DNA of 64,000 nt. Origin: Deltaproteobacteria bacterium HGW-Deltaproteobacteria-15 (GTDB taxonomy: Bacteria > Desulfobacterota > DSM-4660 > Desulfatiglandales > HGW-15). How positions within the stretch are numbered: the stretch's first letter is position 1; every line of letters begins with the position of its first letter. The position numbers were made by a program, and so were the translations under genes. The notes below the pieces were generated by a model that saw only the letters and a list, made by a program, of their open reading frames with translations, was not told where the DNA came from and did no database searches. The stretch lies in assembly GCA_002840535.1 (NCBI GenBank), contig PHBH01000017.1, positions 1 to 64,000 on the forward strand, in the 5' to 3' direction. Below, piece by piece: positions 1 to 8,195 of this stretch.

Positions 1-275
1 CAGCCGTCGATCGAGTACCAACTCGCTCTGTGGGCTCTGCGAGATAAATGCAAACTCTTTTCTGCTCTCCGTAATAACTGTAGAAGGACGGCAACAGATT
101 ACGGATCAAATAAGAAACTCGGCCTGGAGTTGATCGAGATGCCGGGGGGCGCGGCGCTTTACGTCCCAGCCCGCCGACTTCGCACGCGAGTTTGTTCAGG
201 CTCTTGCGCGGACAGGGGCACGGTCCGAAAGGAAGATAATGGGAACGACGATGTGCTCCGAAACAGTTGGATTAC

Positions 276-659
276 TCAGGCCGCTGCCTCCCTCATGATC
301 TTTATCATGATGTCCTCAACTTCCTGGGCCACGGACTGCAGGTCAGGAGCATTGAAATAGGAAATCAGGGCTGTGGGCCTGAGTGTGGCGAGCTTGACTT
401 TCCCATCTTCGGTAAAGACCGATATGCGGCATGGAAGGGCAGTGGAAATCTGCATGTTTTTTTCGAGGACCTTTTTCGCCTGAAGAGGATTGCAAACTTC
501 AAAAATCCGGCACTCCCGATTAAACTCAACGCCCTTCTTCTTCATGGTCTCCTTGAGGTTGTGGACGGTCATCACGCCGAACTTATGATCCGCTGTTGAC
601 TTTTCCAGATCCTGGCAGACCTGCTCAAGGGTTTTCCGGCTTTCAATCTCGAACAGCAT
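276..659 (-). CDS. DUF302 domain protein
   Basis: This encodes 127 residues that match the DUF302 family in length and pattern: an N-terminal MLFEIES strand, a central HNLKETMKKKGVEF segment, and a C-terminal stretch ending in the hydrophobic helix QSVAQEVEDIMIKIM. DUF302 proteins are small cytoplasmic proteins of unknown function. The single cysteine in the ECRIFEVCNP region and another at AL-PC-RIS are seen, but no metal site is evident. The start ATG has AAGGAGATCGCC directly upstream, a good ribosome site. It points away from glnK-amtB and so has its own promoter in the gap to its right. The 275 bases between the window edge and this gene show no convincing gene. Confidence 0.8.
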   Translation of the reverse strand: MLFEIESRKTLEQVCQDLEKSTADHKFGVMTVHNLKETMKKKGVEFNRECRIFEVCNPLQAKKVLEKNMQISTALPCRISVFTEDGKVKLATLRPTALISYFNAPDLQSVAQEVEDIMIKIMREAAA

Positions 660-917
660 GGCGATCTCCTTTCGAACTGAAAGACGTGATTTTCAATTAG
701 GAACCCCAAACCTCACGGCTGCTGAGGCATACCCAATCCTGCTGTTCAGTTTCCCAAAAGTGATCCAGTACGACCCATTCTATTCGGCCCGATGCGCTAC
801 AAATATGTCTATACTCCTCAGGTATGCGCCAAATTTGTAGTTTTATTCTTGCCTCTCCCAAGTCTCCAATTTGCTGAATTAAAACCATATCAGTGAGATA
901 ACCTTGAAATCCTGCAT

Positions 918-933
918 TGGCACGTCATTTGCC
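918..933 (+). promoter_or_regulatory. sigma-54 promoter of glnK-amtB
   Basis: TGGCACG, four bases, TTGC: the -24 GG (919-920) and -12 GC (931-932) doublets have the exact 10-base separation required for RpoN. Transcription would start near 944, about 58 bases before the PII start codon. An imperfect 15-bp palindrome CTGCACCTGGTACAG lies at 934-948. Sigma-54 control fits an NtrC-regulated ammonium-uptake operon. The rest of the 342-base gap from 660 to 1001 shows nothing else clear. Confidence 0.85.
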
Positions 934-1001
934 CTGCACCTGGTACAGTTTGCCTTGAATGCAACACATAAAAAGTAAACGTGAAAAGGAGGCTGTGGGA
1001 G

Positions 1002-1340
1002 ATGAGAAAGATCGAAGCAGTCATCAAGCCGTTCAGGCTTGACGAAGTCAAGGAGGGTCTCGCCGGCATCAATATACATGGGATGACCGTGACCGAAGTG
1101 AGAGGCTTCGGCCGCCAGCGGGGGCACAAGGAGACATACCGCGGCGCGGAGTATCAGATCGATTTCGTACCGAAGATCAAAATCGAGATTGTCGTCGGAT
1201 CTCAGCAAGCGGCAGAGGTGATTCGAATCATTATGGAAAAAGGCCGGACGGGTCAGATCGGCGACGGAAAGATCTTCGTATCGCCTGTTGAGGGGGCTGT
1301 CAGAATCAGAACAGGAGAATCAGGCCGGGAGGCCGTTTAG
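1002..1340 (+). CDS. glnK: Nitrogen regulatory protein PII
   Basis: This 112-residue protein is a canonical PII signal transducer, a cytoplasmic trimer that senses 2-oxoglutarate and ATP/ADP and reports nitrogen status. It opens [20 protein letters not shown], has the T-loop motif YRGAEY with the uridylylation tyrosine at residue 51, and the nucleotide-binding motif [11 protein letters not shown] followed by IRTGE near the end. I chose the ATG at 1002 because AAGGAGG lies nine bases upstream and homologues begin here; an in-frame GTG at 981 is less likely. It sits 18 bases before amtB, the classical GlnK-AmtB pair in which PII plugs the channel, so GlnK is the likelier role than GlnB. Expression is probably from the sigma-54 promoter just upstream. 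Confidence 0.96.
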   Translation: MRKIEAVIKPFRLDEVKEGLAGINIHGMTVTEVRGFGRQRGHKETYRGAEYQIDFVPKIKIEIVVGSQQAAEVIRIIMEKGRTGQIGDGKIFVSPVEGAVRIRTGESGREAV

Positions 1341-1358
1341 AAGGAGGAGGAAGGAGTC

Positions 1359-2768
1359 ATGAGAGCAGTCATTCTGGTTACATTGTCGCTCTTGGTCGGT
1401 GTTGCGAGGGCCTGGGCCGAGGACGGGCCGGCCACATTGGAATCGAACAAAACCGCCATTGAGCTGGTGCAGACCCATGCCAACTATATGTGGGTTCTGA
1501 TCGCGGCCGCCCTGGTGTTTTTCATGCAAGCGGGGTTTGCCCTGGTGGAAACCGGGCTCACCCGCGCCAAGAACTCCATTAACATCATGATGAAGAACCT
1601 GATGGATTTCGCTATCGGCTCCCTTGCGTTCTGGGCCGTAGGCTTTGGGTTGATGTTCGGCGTAAGCAAAACGGGCTGGTTCGGGACCTCCGGTTTTTTT
1701 CTGAGCGATTTCATACCGGGTGAGGATCCCTGGGTGCTTGCCTTCTGGATGTTCCAGGTGGTCTTTGCAGCCACCGCGGCCACCATCGTCTCCGGCGCCA
1801 TGGCGGAGCGCACCAGGTTCATCGGCTACCTGATCTACAGTGCGGGCATCAGCGCCGTGATCTACCCCGTCTTCGGATCCTGGGCCTGGGGAGGCGCTTT
1901 CAAAGGAGGAGGCTGGCTGCAGGGCTTAGGCTTCATCGATTTTGCCGGCTCCTCTGTGGTGCACTCGGTCGGCGGATGGGCGGCTTTGGCAGGCGCCCTG
2001 GTGCTTGGACCCCGGATGGGCAAATACGGGAGCGACGGGAAGATCAGGCCGATCCTGGGCCACAACATGCCCCTGGCGTCCCTGGGCGTATTCATTCTCT
2101 GGCTGGGCTGGTTCGGCTTCAACCCCGGCTCAACTCTGGCTGCAAACAAGGATACCGCCCTGATCTTCGTCAATACCAATCTGGCTGCTGCGGCCGGCTG
2201 CACCATGGCCTTGTTCACATCATGGGTCAAATTCGGCAAGCCGGAAATCGGGATGACTCTCAACGGGGCCCTTGCAGGGCTCGTGGCGATCACCAGCCCC
2301 TGCGCAACCGTCACCCCTCTGAGCTCCGTCATCATTGGGGCCGTCGCGGGAGTGATCGTGGTTCTGGCTGTGCTCTTCTTCGATCGGATTCGGATCGACG
2401 ACCCTGTAGGCGCCATCTCAGTCCATGGAGTGAACGGTGCCTGGGGCACGCTGGCTGCCGGGTTGTTTCATATAAACGGGTTCTCCCTGAGCCAGCTCGG
2501 GGTCCAACTCCTGGGGATTGTGGCCTGCTTTGTGTGGACGTTCCCAACCGCCTTCATCCTGTTCCGGATCATCGCGAAAACTGTCGGACTTCGGGTTTCC
2601 CCTGAAGAAGAGCTCGAAGGACTCGATACCAGCGAGCATGGAGGCATAGCATACCCGGATTTTGGCGTGATAGCGCAGAGCGGCGGCATCTCCTCGAGCG
2701 GCGGTCCGCCTGCATTTGGGAGAACTGCGCTTGTTGGGCCGCAAATGGCGCCGGCCAGGCAGTCCTGA
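1359..2768 (+). CDS. amtB: Ammonium transporter AmtB
   Basis: This 469-residue inner-membrane protein is an Amt/MEP/Rh ammonium channel. Residues 1-21 look like a cleaved signal peptide (hydrophobic core then ARAWA), followed by about eleven transmembrane helices. The two pore histidines are present, H202 in SVVHSVGGW and H356 in AISVHGVNGAWG, and the hydrophobic segments around them fit the family. A cytoplasmic tail of about 50 residues follows the last helix and is rich in Gly and Ser. It is cotranscribed with glnK, which would block the channel when nitrogen is plentiful. Length and motif content are normal for the family. Confidence 0.96.
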   Translation: MRAVILVTLSLLVGVARAWAEDGPATLESNKTAIELVQTHANYMWVLIAAALVFFMQAGFALVETGLTRAKNSINIMMKNLMDFAIGSLAFWAVGFGLMFGVSKTGWFGTSGFFLSDFIPGEDPWVLAFWMFQVVFAATAATIVSGAMAERTRFIGYLIYSAGISAVIYPVFGSWAWGGAFKGGGWLQGLGFIDFAGSSVVHSVGGWAALAGALVLGPRMGKYGSDGKIRPILGHNMPLASLGVFILWLGWFGFNPGSTLAANKDTALIFVNTNLAAAAGCTMALFTSWVKFGKPEIGMTLNGALAGLVAITSPCATVTPLSSVIIGAVAGVIVVLAVLFFDRIRIDDPVGAISVHGVNGAWGTLAAGLFHINGFSLSQLGVQLLGIVACFVWTFPTAFILFRIIAKTVGLRVSPEEELEGLDTSEHGGIAYPDFGVIAQSGGISSSGGPPAFGRTALVGPQMAPARQS

Positions 2769-2930
2769 ACCGGAGCCGGAAGTCGACCGGCAAGAGTTCA
2801 TTGGGTTCAGACTACGGGCATGCCTCTTGTCCAGCCTGATTCGTATCGTAAACCTCGTCGTTGTGGCGGCGAAATAATGAGCCAGGATTTCCGTGACGCA
2901 GTGAAACCGGGCTTACCGACGGAGGAGAGT

Positions 2931-3707
2931 ATGAAAAGATTTTATCTGGCTGTTCTGGTGGGAATCATGATCACTTCATTCAGCGCTTCGCACTCGGCCG
3001 CTGAAGAGAAACCGACCGCAAGTGCGAGCATGGGGGCTTTCAGCAAGTATATCTGGCGGGGGTATGAGCTCAGTAACGACAGCGTGGTGATTCAACCGTC
3101 ACTGACCGTGGGCTACAGTGGGTTTACCATGAACCTGTGGGGGAATCTGGATACGGATTTTGATGACAGGGACCCGGCCACCCCGGATAAGAAGGAGTGG
3201 AACGAGACGGATCTTACACTGGAATATGCGAGGAAATTCGGACCGGCACGCGTGGGAGTGGGATACATCTATTATGCGCTTGATGGGGTAGACGATTCGG
3301 AGGAGCTGTACTTGAGCACCGGGCTCGACGTGTTCCTGGCCCCCACGCTGACGATTTACCGGGAGATCTCCCACGCGCCTCAGTGGTATGTCAAGCTGGC
3401 GATCGGCCACTCTTTTGAATTGGGGAAAGGAGGGATGAGTCTCGACCTTGGCGCCAGCGTCTCCTACAACCATTCGGATGATGATGACTTCACAAAGGAG
3501 AATTCGACCGAGAAATACAGGGCTTTTCACGATGGAAACCTTTCGGCCGGGCTCAAGATCCCGGTAGGAAAATACCTGGTCGTCAACCCTGTTCTCGCCT
3601 ATTCGTTCCCCCTCTCGGATACAGCGAAGGAGCATATCGAAGCGACGAGCTACAGCGGGGACTCTGACTTCCTGTATGGGGGCGTCAATGTCAGCCTGAG
3701 CTTCTAA
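2931..3707 (+). CDS. TorF-type putative outer-membrane porin
   Basis: This 258-residue protein has a signal peptide (MKRFYLAVLVGIMITSFSAS, cleavage near SAAEE) and then an alternating hydrophobic/polar pattern typical of a beta barrel, ending in the aromatic residue FLYGGVNVSLSF expected of outer-membrane proteins. The GAFSKYIWRGYELSND opening and the NLWGNLDTDF segment match the conserved protein family often called TorF-like or Gcw_chp putative porin. I chose the ATG at 2931 because GGAGGAG precedes it and it creates the signal peptide; the frame is open further upstream. It follows amtB by about 160 bases and may share its transcript. The substrate is unknown; a role with nitrogen compounds would be inference from context only. 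Confidence 0.8.
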   Translation: MKRFYLAVLVGIMITSFSASHSAAEEKPTASASMGAFSKYIWRGYELSNDSVVIQPSLTVGYSGFTMNLWGNLDTDFDDRDPATPDKKEWNETDLTLEYARKFGPARVGVGYIYYALDGVDDSEELYLSTGLDVFLAPTLTIYREISHAPQWYVKLAIGHSFELGKGGMSLDLGASVSYNHSDDDDFTKENSTEKYRAFHDGNLSAGLKIPVGKYLVVNPVLAYSFPLSDTAKEHIEATSYSGDSDFLYGGVNVSLSF

Positions 3708-3720
3708 ACGGCAGTACTTC

Positions 3721-3761
3721 ATTTCGCCCCCGGCATGATCCGGGGGACGAAATCTCTTTTT
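3721..3761 (+). terminator. Terminator after the porin gene
   Basis: ATTTCG, CCCCCGG, loop CATGAT, CCGGGGG, a one-base bulge, then CGAAAT forms a stem of 13 bp, followed by CTCTTTTT. It begins 14 bases after the stop codon. A similar hairpin with an ATTTC outer stem and a TCATG-type loop lies at 18388-18442. Confidence 0.8.
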
Positions 3762-3897
3762 AGCCTTGTCATAGTATGAGGCGCGCCCGGGCGTTGGTGC
3801 AGGCAGGCAGAAGTTCGATTTCAGGGGGACGGCTTGACTCTTCCCCTCAAGAGAGGCCATTTTCGAAAATTCGCTTATGCTTCAGAGGCAGCGTCAC

Positions 3898-4035
3898 TCA
3901 GAAGGTAACACCTCCCCCGGGATTCCGATAAAAAGAGATGGTCCCGCCGTGGGCGATCACGACCTTCTTGGCAATGGTAAGCCCAAGACCGGTTCCTTCC
4001 TTCTTTTTTGAGAAAAATGGGAAAAAGACTTTTTT
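3898..4035 (-). pseudogene. Histidine kinase C-terminal fragment (relic)
   Basis: About 45 codons ending in a stop read PFFSKKKEGTGLGLTIAKKV then AHGGTISFYRNPGGGVTF. This is the F box and G2 box of a GHKL ATPase domain, the last part of a sensor histidine kinase. No H box, N box or G1 box can be read upstream in any frame, and the sequence before KVFFPFF does not resemble a kinase. It lies in the 451-base gap between the porin and the Rrf2 gene. I read it as the remnant of a deleted kinase gene rather than a functional gene. Confidence 0.6.
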
Positions 4036-4085
4036 CCGTCCTCTTCCAGGATGCCATGCCCGCGATCGGAGCCTATCTATTTTTC

Positions 4086-4135
4086 TTGACATGACATCGC
4101 TTCATCCGCTAATTACTAGTAAGATGATAGTAATT
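4086..4135 (+). promoter_or_regulatory. Promoter and probable Rrf2 operator
   Basis: TTGACA at 4086-4091 is followed after 18 bases by TAATTA (4110-4115), a plausible sigma-70 promoter. The -10 box overlaps a perfect inverted repeat, AATTACTA (4111-4118), nine bases, TAGTAATT (4128-4135). The repeat ends 23 bases before the rrf2 start codon. A dyad with a central spacer that overlaps the -10 fits autorepression by an Rrf2 dimer; that it is this protein's site is inference. Confidence 0.7.
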
Positions 4136-4158
4136 GTAGGAATTGGTCGGAGAGGAAC

Positions 4159-4599
4159 ATGAAGCTGTCAACGAGAGCCCGTTACGGCGTGAGAATGATG
4201 CTGGATCTGGCGCGACAGTATGGCCAGCGACCGGTATATCTGCGCGAAGTTGCCGAGAGAGAAGCCATTTCCGAGAAGTACCTGAGCCAGATCATCATTC
4301 TTCTGAGAGGACAAGGGCTTGTCCTCTCGACCAGAGGTGCTAGTGGAGGGTACAGCCTCGCAAGATCCCCGGCCGAGATCACCCTGCGTGACATTGTGGA
4401 GCCTCTGGAAGGGGGAAACTGCCTGGTGGAGTGTGTGCAGCACCCCTCTGCCTGCTCCAGAGTTCCTACCTGTGCGGCACGTGATATATGGGCACTCCTG
4501 GGAGAAAAAATCTCCGAGACCCTCAATTCCGTGACCCTGGAGGAACTGGTCAGGAGGAACCGGGAGAAATCGGGAAACAATCTCAGTCACGCCATTTGA
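4159..4599 (+). CDS. Rrf2 family Fe-S regulator (IscR/CymR-like)
   Basis: The 146-residue protein starts MKLSTRARYGVRMMLDLA, the hallmark of the Rrf2 winged helix, with a recognition segment ISEKYLSQIIILLRGQGLV and wing STRGASGGYSLA. Cysteines at 88, 92, 99 and 105 (NCLVEC, SAC, PTC) match the spacing of the three cluster-binding cysteines of IscR plus one extra, so a 2Fe-2S cluster is likely. It heads a set with cysteine synthase, cysteine desulfurase and a ThiF-like enzyme, so it probably senses Fe-S or cysteine status and controls this operon. An inverted repeat in its own promoter suggests autoregulation. The ligand cannot be read from the sequence. Confidence 0.92.
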   Translation: MKLSTRARYGVRMMLDLARQYGQRPVYLREVAEREAISEKYLSQIIILLRGQGLVLSTRGASGGYSLARSPAEITLRDIVEPLEGGNCLVECVQHPSACSRVPTCAARDIWALLGEKISETLNSVTLEELVRRNREKSGNNLSHAI

Positions 4600-4692
4600 G
4601 GCTCTTTTTTCACTCCAAGGGCGACAAACTCACGATCCCGATCGCAAGTGTACGGGAGAAAATCCTTAACGGGGACGGAAAGGAGAGACAAT

Positions 4693-5649
4693 ATGAACCG
4701 AGTGTTTTCAGACAACTCCCAAGCCATAGGCAACACGCCGCTGGTCCGATTGAACCGTATCACCCGGGGGATGAAAGCCACCGTCATGGCCAAGATCGAG
4801 GGAAGAAACCCCTCCTACTCGGTGAAGTGCCGCATCGGCTCTTCCATGATCTGGGATGCCGAGAAACGGGGGGTGCTCAAACCCGGAGCCGAGATCGTGG
4901 AGCCCACCAGCGGAAATACGGGTATCGCCCTGGCCTTTGTGGCCGCTGCCCGGGGATACAAACTGACCCTGACCATGCCCGACACGATGAGCATGGAGCG
5001 GCGCCGCGTCCTGGCCGCTTTCGGCGCCCATCTCGTGCTCACGCCGGGCGCGGACGGCATGAAAGGCGCCATACGACAGGCCGAAGCAATCGTCTCTTCC
5101 GATCCCGGCCGCTATTTTTTGCCTCAGCAGTTCAAGAATCCCGCAAATCCGGCGATCCATGAAAAGACGACCGGGCCTGAAATCTGGACGGATACGGAAG
5201 GGGAGATCGATGTGCTGGTATCCGGGGTCGGAACCGGGGGAACCATCACCGGTGTGTCGCGGTATATCAAGAGAACCATGAAAAGGAGAATCCTGTCCGT
5301 AGCAGTAGAACCGAAGGAGAGTCCGGTCATCAGCCAGAAAATGGCTGGAGAGGAGCTCAAACCGGGGCCGCACAAGATCCAGGGCATCGGTGCGGGTTTC
5401 ATCCCCGACACGCTCGACCTCTCGATGGTGGACCGGGTCGAAGTTGTGGAGAGCGGTGAAGCCGTGGAGTTTGCCAGACGTCTGGCCAGAGAGGAAGGAA
5501 TCCTTTGCGGCATTTCTTCGGGCGCTGCCGCCGCGGTTGGCGTTCGCCTGGCAAACAAAGAGGAGTTCTCCGGCAAGAACATCGTCATTATTCTTCCCGA
5601 CGCCGGCGAGCGGTACTTGTCCACCGTCCTGTTCGAAGGGATCAACTGA
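4693..5649 (+). CDS. cysK: Cysteine synthase A
   Basis: This 318-residue PLP enzyme makes cysteine from O-acetylserine and sulfide. The PLP lysine is K45 in SYSVKCRIG, a wording shared with enterobacterial CysK; the substrate loop [13 protein letters not shown] and the phosphate-binding [15 protein letters not shown] follow, and [11 protein letters not shown] lies near the C terminus. I took the ATG at 4693, with GGAAAGGAGAG upstream, over an in-frame site 45 bases earlier. It lies 93 bases after the Rrf2 gene and 86 before the desulfurase, so the genes are probably cotranscribed. In a sulfate reducer it can use sulfide from the Dsr pathway directly. Confidence 0.95.
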   Translation: MNRVFSDNSQAIGNTPLVRLNRITRGMKATVMAKIEGRNPSYSVKCRIGSSMIWDAEKRGVLKPGAEIVEPTSGNTGIALAFVAAARGYKLTLTMPDTMSMERRRVLAAFGAHLVLTPGADGMKGAIRQAEAIVSSDPGRYFLPQQFKNPANPAIHEKTTGPEIWTDTEGEIDVLVSGVGTGGTITGVSRYIKRTMKRRILSVAVEPKESPVISQKMAGEELKPGPHKIQGIGAGFIPDTLDLSMVDRVEVVESGEAVEFARRLAREEGILCGISSGAAAAVGVRLANKEEFSGKNIVIILPDAGERYLSTVLFEGIN

Positions 5650-5735
5650 CAAGGGAGAGCCCATGGAGGGCTTCAGGAGCGGTCGCATGAACGAGACTCC
5701 GGATGTGGGATCCAGCCATGGACCGGGAGGATTTT

Positions 5736-6878
5736 GTGCGTGATATTTACTTCGACAACGCGGCGACCAGCCCGATGCGGCCTGAGGTCCTGCAATCCAT
5801 GTCCGCTTTCTTCACTGAGATTTGCGGAAATCCCTCCAGCCTGCATATGCCGGGGCAGCGTGCGAAAAGGGCGGTTGAAGAGGCCCGCTACACCCTGGCC
5901 GCTTCCCTTTGGGCGGAACCCCAGGAGATCGTCTTCACCGGCGGAGGAACCGAGAGCAACAACCTCGCCATTCACGGAGCTGCCCAGACCCTGCGGAGCC
6001 GGGGACGGCACATCATCACCTCCTCCATCGAACACAATGCAGTTCTGAGCGTGTGCCGCGCCCTGGAAGAGGATGGGTTCGAGGTCACCTATCTCCCGGT
6101 GGACGGGTCGGGTATTCTTGACGTACCCTCCCTCCGGGATGCCGTTCGCCCTGACACGATCCTCGTAAGTATCATGCTGGCGAACAACGAGGTCGGTACC
6201 ATCCAGCCCATTAATGAGGTGGCCTCCATCACCCGGGAGAGATCCATCCTGCTCCATACCGACGCCTGCCAGGCGGTCGGCAAGATACCTGTCCACGTGC
6301 ACGATCTAGGGGTGGACCTCCTTTCACTGGCCGCGCATAAGTTCCATGGTCCCAAGGGGCAAGGGGCCCTCTTTGTGAAGAAGGGAACGAGAATCAAGCC
6401 CCTCTTCCAGGGAGGACATCAGGAGCGGATGTTGAGGCCGGGCACGGAGAACGTCCCCGGGATCGTTGGAATGGCAGCAGCCATCCGGCTGGCTTTGGAA
6501 GACCTCGATTCGGACTCGGTTCGGGTGAGACGATTGCGTGATCTCCTGGAGAGGGGTGTACAAGAGCGTGTGAGCGGTGTTTCCTTCAATGGGCATGGAG
6601 AGAAGCGGGTCCCCCAGATCTCCAACATGAGCTTCGCATCAGTCGATGGGGAAGCCCTGCTTCTGGCCCTGGACATGCGAGGGATCTCCGTCTCCACCGG
6701 ATCGGCATGCAATGCCGGGTCCACCGAGCCCTCCCATGTGCTTCGGGCGATGGGGCTCGATCCGGGCATCGCCCGGGGGGGGCTTCGATTTTCCCTTGGA
6801 AGGCAGAATACGGATGTTGAAGTGAACGCGGTGATCGAAGCGCTCGCGGAGATTGTCCCGCAGCTTCGCACTTTGTAG
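5736..6878 (+). CDS. Cysteine desulfurase (NifS/IscS family)
   Basis: This class V aminotransferase-fold enzyme removes sulfur from cysteine to give a persulfide for Fe-S clusters or thio-cofactors. It opens with IYFDNAATSPMRPEV; with the start used here (380 residues) the PLP lysine is K202 in SLAAHKFHGPKG and the active cysteine is C325 in STGSACNAGSTEPSHVL. I prefer the GTG at 5736, since GGGAGG lies five bases upstream and homologues begin just before the YFDNAAT motif; ATGs at 5718 and 5703 are in frame but lack a good ribosome site. The cysteine loop length is of the NifS/IscS (group I) kind, so it should serve cluster assembly. Its neighbours cysK and thiF suggest sulfur supply under Rrf2 control. 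Confidence 0.93.
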   Translation: MRDIYFDNAATSPMRPEVLQSMSAFFTEICGNPSSLHMPGQRAKRAVEEARYTLAASLWAEPQEIVFTGGGTESNNLAIHGAAQTLRSRGRHIITSSIEHNAVLSVCRALEEDGFEVTYLPVDGSGILDVPSLRDAVRPDTILVSIMLANNEVGTIQPINEVASITRERSILLHTDACQAVGKIPVHVHDLGVDLLSLAAHKFHGPKGQGALFVKKGTRIKPLFQGGHQERMLRPGTENVPGIVGMAAAIRLALEDLDSDSVRVRRLRDLLERGVQERVSGVSFNGHGEKRVPQISNMSFASVDGEALLLALDMRGISVSTGSACNAGSTEPSHVLRAMGLDPGIARGGLRFSLGRQNTDVEVNAVIEALAEIVPQLRTL

Positions 6879-6921
6879 CGGGTTGCTGCCGTGACCGCAG
6901 CCAGAACCTGGAGCATCACTC

Positions 6922-7935
6922 ATGATTGAAAATCGTTATTCGAAGCAGATCCTCTTTCAGCAGATCGGCCCGGAAGGCCAGGAAAAGATCTCGCGGAGCA
7001 AGGTGGCCGTAATAGGAATAGGGGCTCTCGGGACCGTCATCAGCAGTCAGCTTTGCAGGGCGGGCGTGGGATACCTGAGGTTAATCGATCGCGATTTTGT
7101 GGAACTGAGCAACCTTCAAAGGCAGATCCTTTTTGACGAGGAGGACGTCCGAAGTCGTTTGCCAAAGGCCGTGGCAGCAGCGGGGAAGCTGCGTGCAGCG
7201 AATTCCGAGATCACCATCGAGGATGTGGTCACGGATGTGACTGCACGGAACGTGGAGCAGCTCATCAGCGGGGTGGATATCGTTCTGGATGGGACCGACA
7301 ACCTGGAGACCCGGTTCCTGATCAACGATGCCTCTCTCAAGACGAAGAAACCGTGGGTCTACGGTGGTGCGCTGGGGTCCCATGGCATGACCATGAATGT
7401 GATTCCGGGGAAGAGCGCCTGCCTGCGGTGTCTCTTGCCGGAGTCGCCTCCGCCCGGCGCCATGCAGAACTGCGACACAGACGGGGTTCTCGGCGCCGCG
7501 ACGGGTGTGGTCGCATCGCTTCAGGCTGCCGAAGCGCTCAAGTATTTGGTCGGCCGGGAACCCAGGCCGACACTTCTCATCATAGACGTCTGGGACGGGG
7601 AATTTGTCGAGCTCACCGTCCAACCCAGACCGCATTGTCCTGCCTGCGACAAAGGGGAGTATGAATATCTGGCAGGCACACGGACCTCCTGGACCACTGC
7701 CCTCTGCGGGCGAAATGCGGTCCAGATCGTCCCGCCGAAGGAGCACCAGATCCCCCTGCATGAACTGCAGGAGCGCCTCTCCCGCGTGGGCCGCACCTCC
7801 TACAATGGTTTTCTACTCTCCTTTGAAGCGGAAGGCCGCGAATTGATGCTTTTCCCAACGGGTCGAGCGATTATCCGAGGCACGACAGACGAGGCCGAAG
7901 CCCGGACCTTCTACACCCGATACGTCGGCTTATAG
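6922..7935 (+). CDS. ThiF/MoeB/HesA family adenylyltransferase
   Basis: The 337-residue protein is an E1-like enzyme that adenylates the C terminus of a ubiquitin-fold sulfur carrier. It shows the nucleotide-binding GIGALGTVISSQLCRAGVG, the LIDRDFVELSNLQRQILF motif, the DGTDNLETRFLINDA segment and zinc-binding pairs CLRC and CPAC. About 95 residues beyond the zinc site form an extra C-terminal domain with no rhodanese signature, ending LMLFPTGRAIIRGT, as in HesA/MoeZ-like proteins linked to sulfur-carrier cysteine synthesis. It lies 43 bases after the desulfurase. No ThiS/MoaD-type carrier gene is seen in the window, so its partner must be elsewhere. Confidence 0.88.
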   Translation: MIENRYSKQILFQQIGPEGQEKISRSKVAVIGIGALGTVISSQLCRAGVGYLRLIDRDFVELSNLQRQILFDEEDVRSRLPKAVAAAGKLRAANSEITIEDVVTDVTARNVEQLISGVDIVLDGTDNLETRFLINDASLKTKKPWVYGGALGSHGMTMNVIPGKSACLRCLLPESPPPGAMQNCDTDGVLGAATGVVASLQAAEALKYLVGREPRPTLLIIDVWDGEFVELTVQPRPHCPACDKGEYEYLAGTRTSWTTALCGRNAVQIVPPKEHQIPLHELQERLSRVGRTSYNGFLLSFEAEGRELMLFPTGRAIIRGTTDEAEARTFYTRYVGL

Positions 7936-8195
7936 TCCACCCTCCTCTCATGCGAGAATGATCTCATCCAACTTTTCGCTCCTTCTTCAGAGAACGGTTT
8001 TGATCCCTGACAGAATACATTGCCACATAAATGGCCCTTCAGAGACATTCCTGCCCGCGAGATACGGTCTATTAATGCTAAACGAGTGACCGCTGTTCTC
8101 AATCAGGACACCGGATCCCCTTTCATGTTATAGATCAACATAGAAACATTCATACGCAGACACGACTTTCGCCAATCGTGGAAGGAGGAAAAAAG

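Noticed and set aside
1-275. A reading frame open from the window edge to 360 on the plus strand
   Set aside because: It overlaps the DUF302 gene on the other strand, has no ribosome site and no family resemblance.
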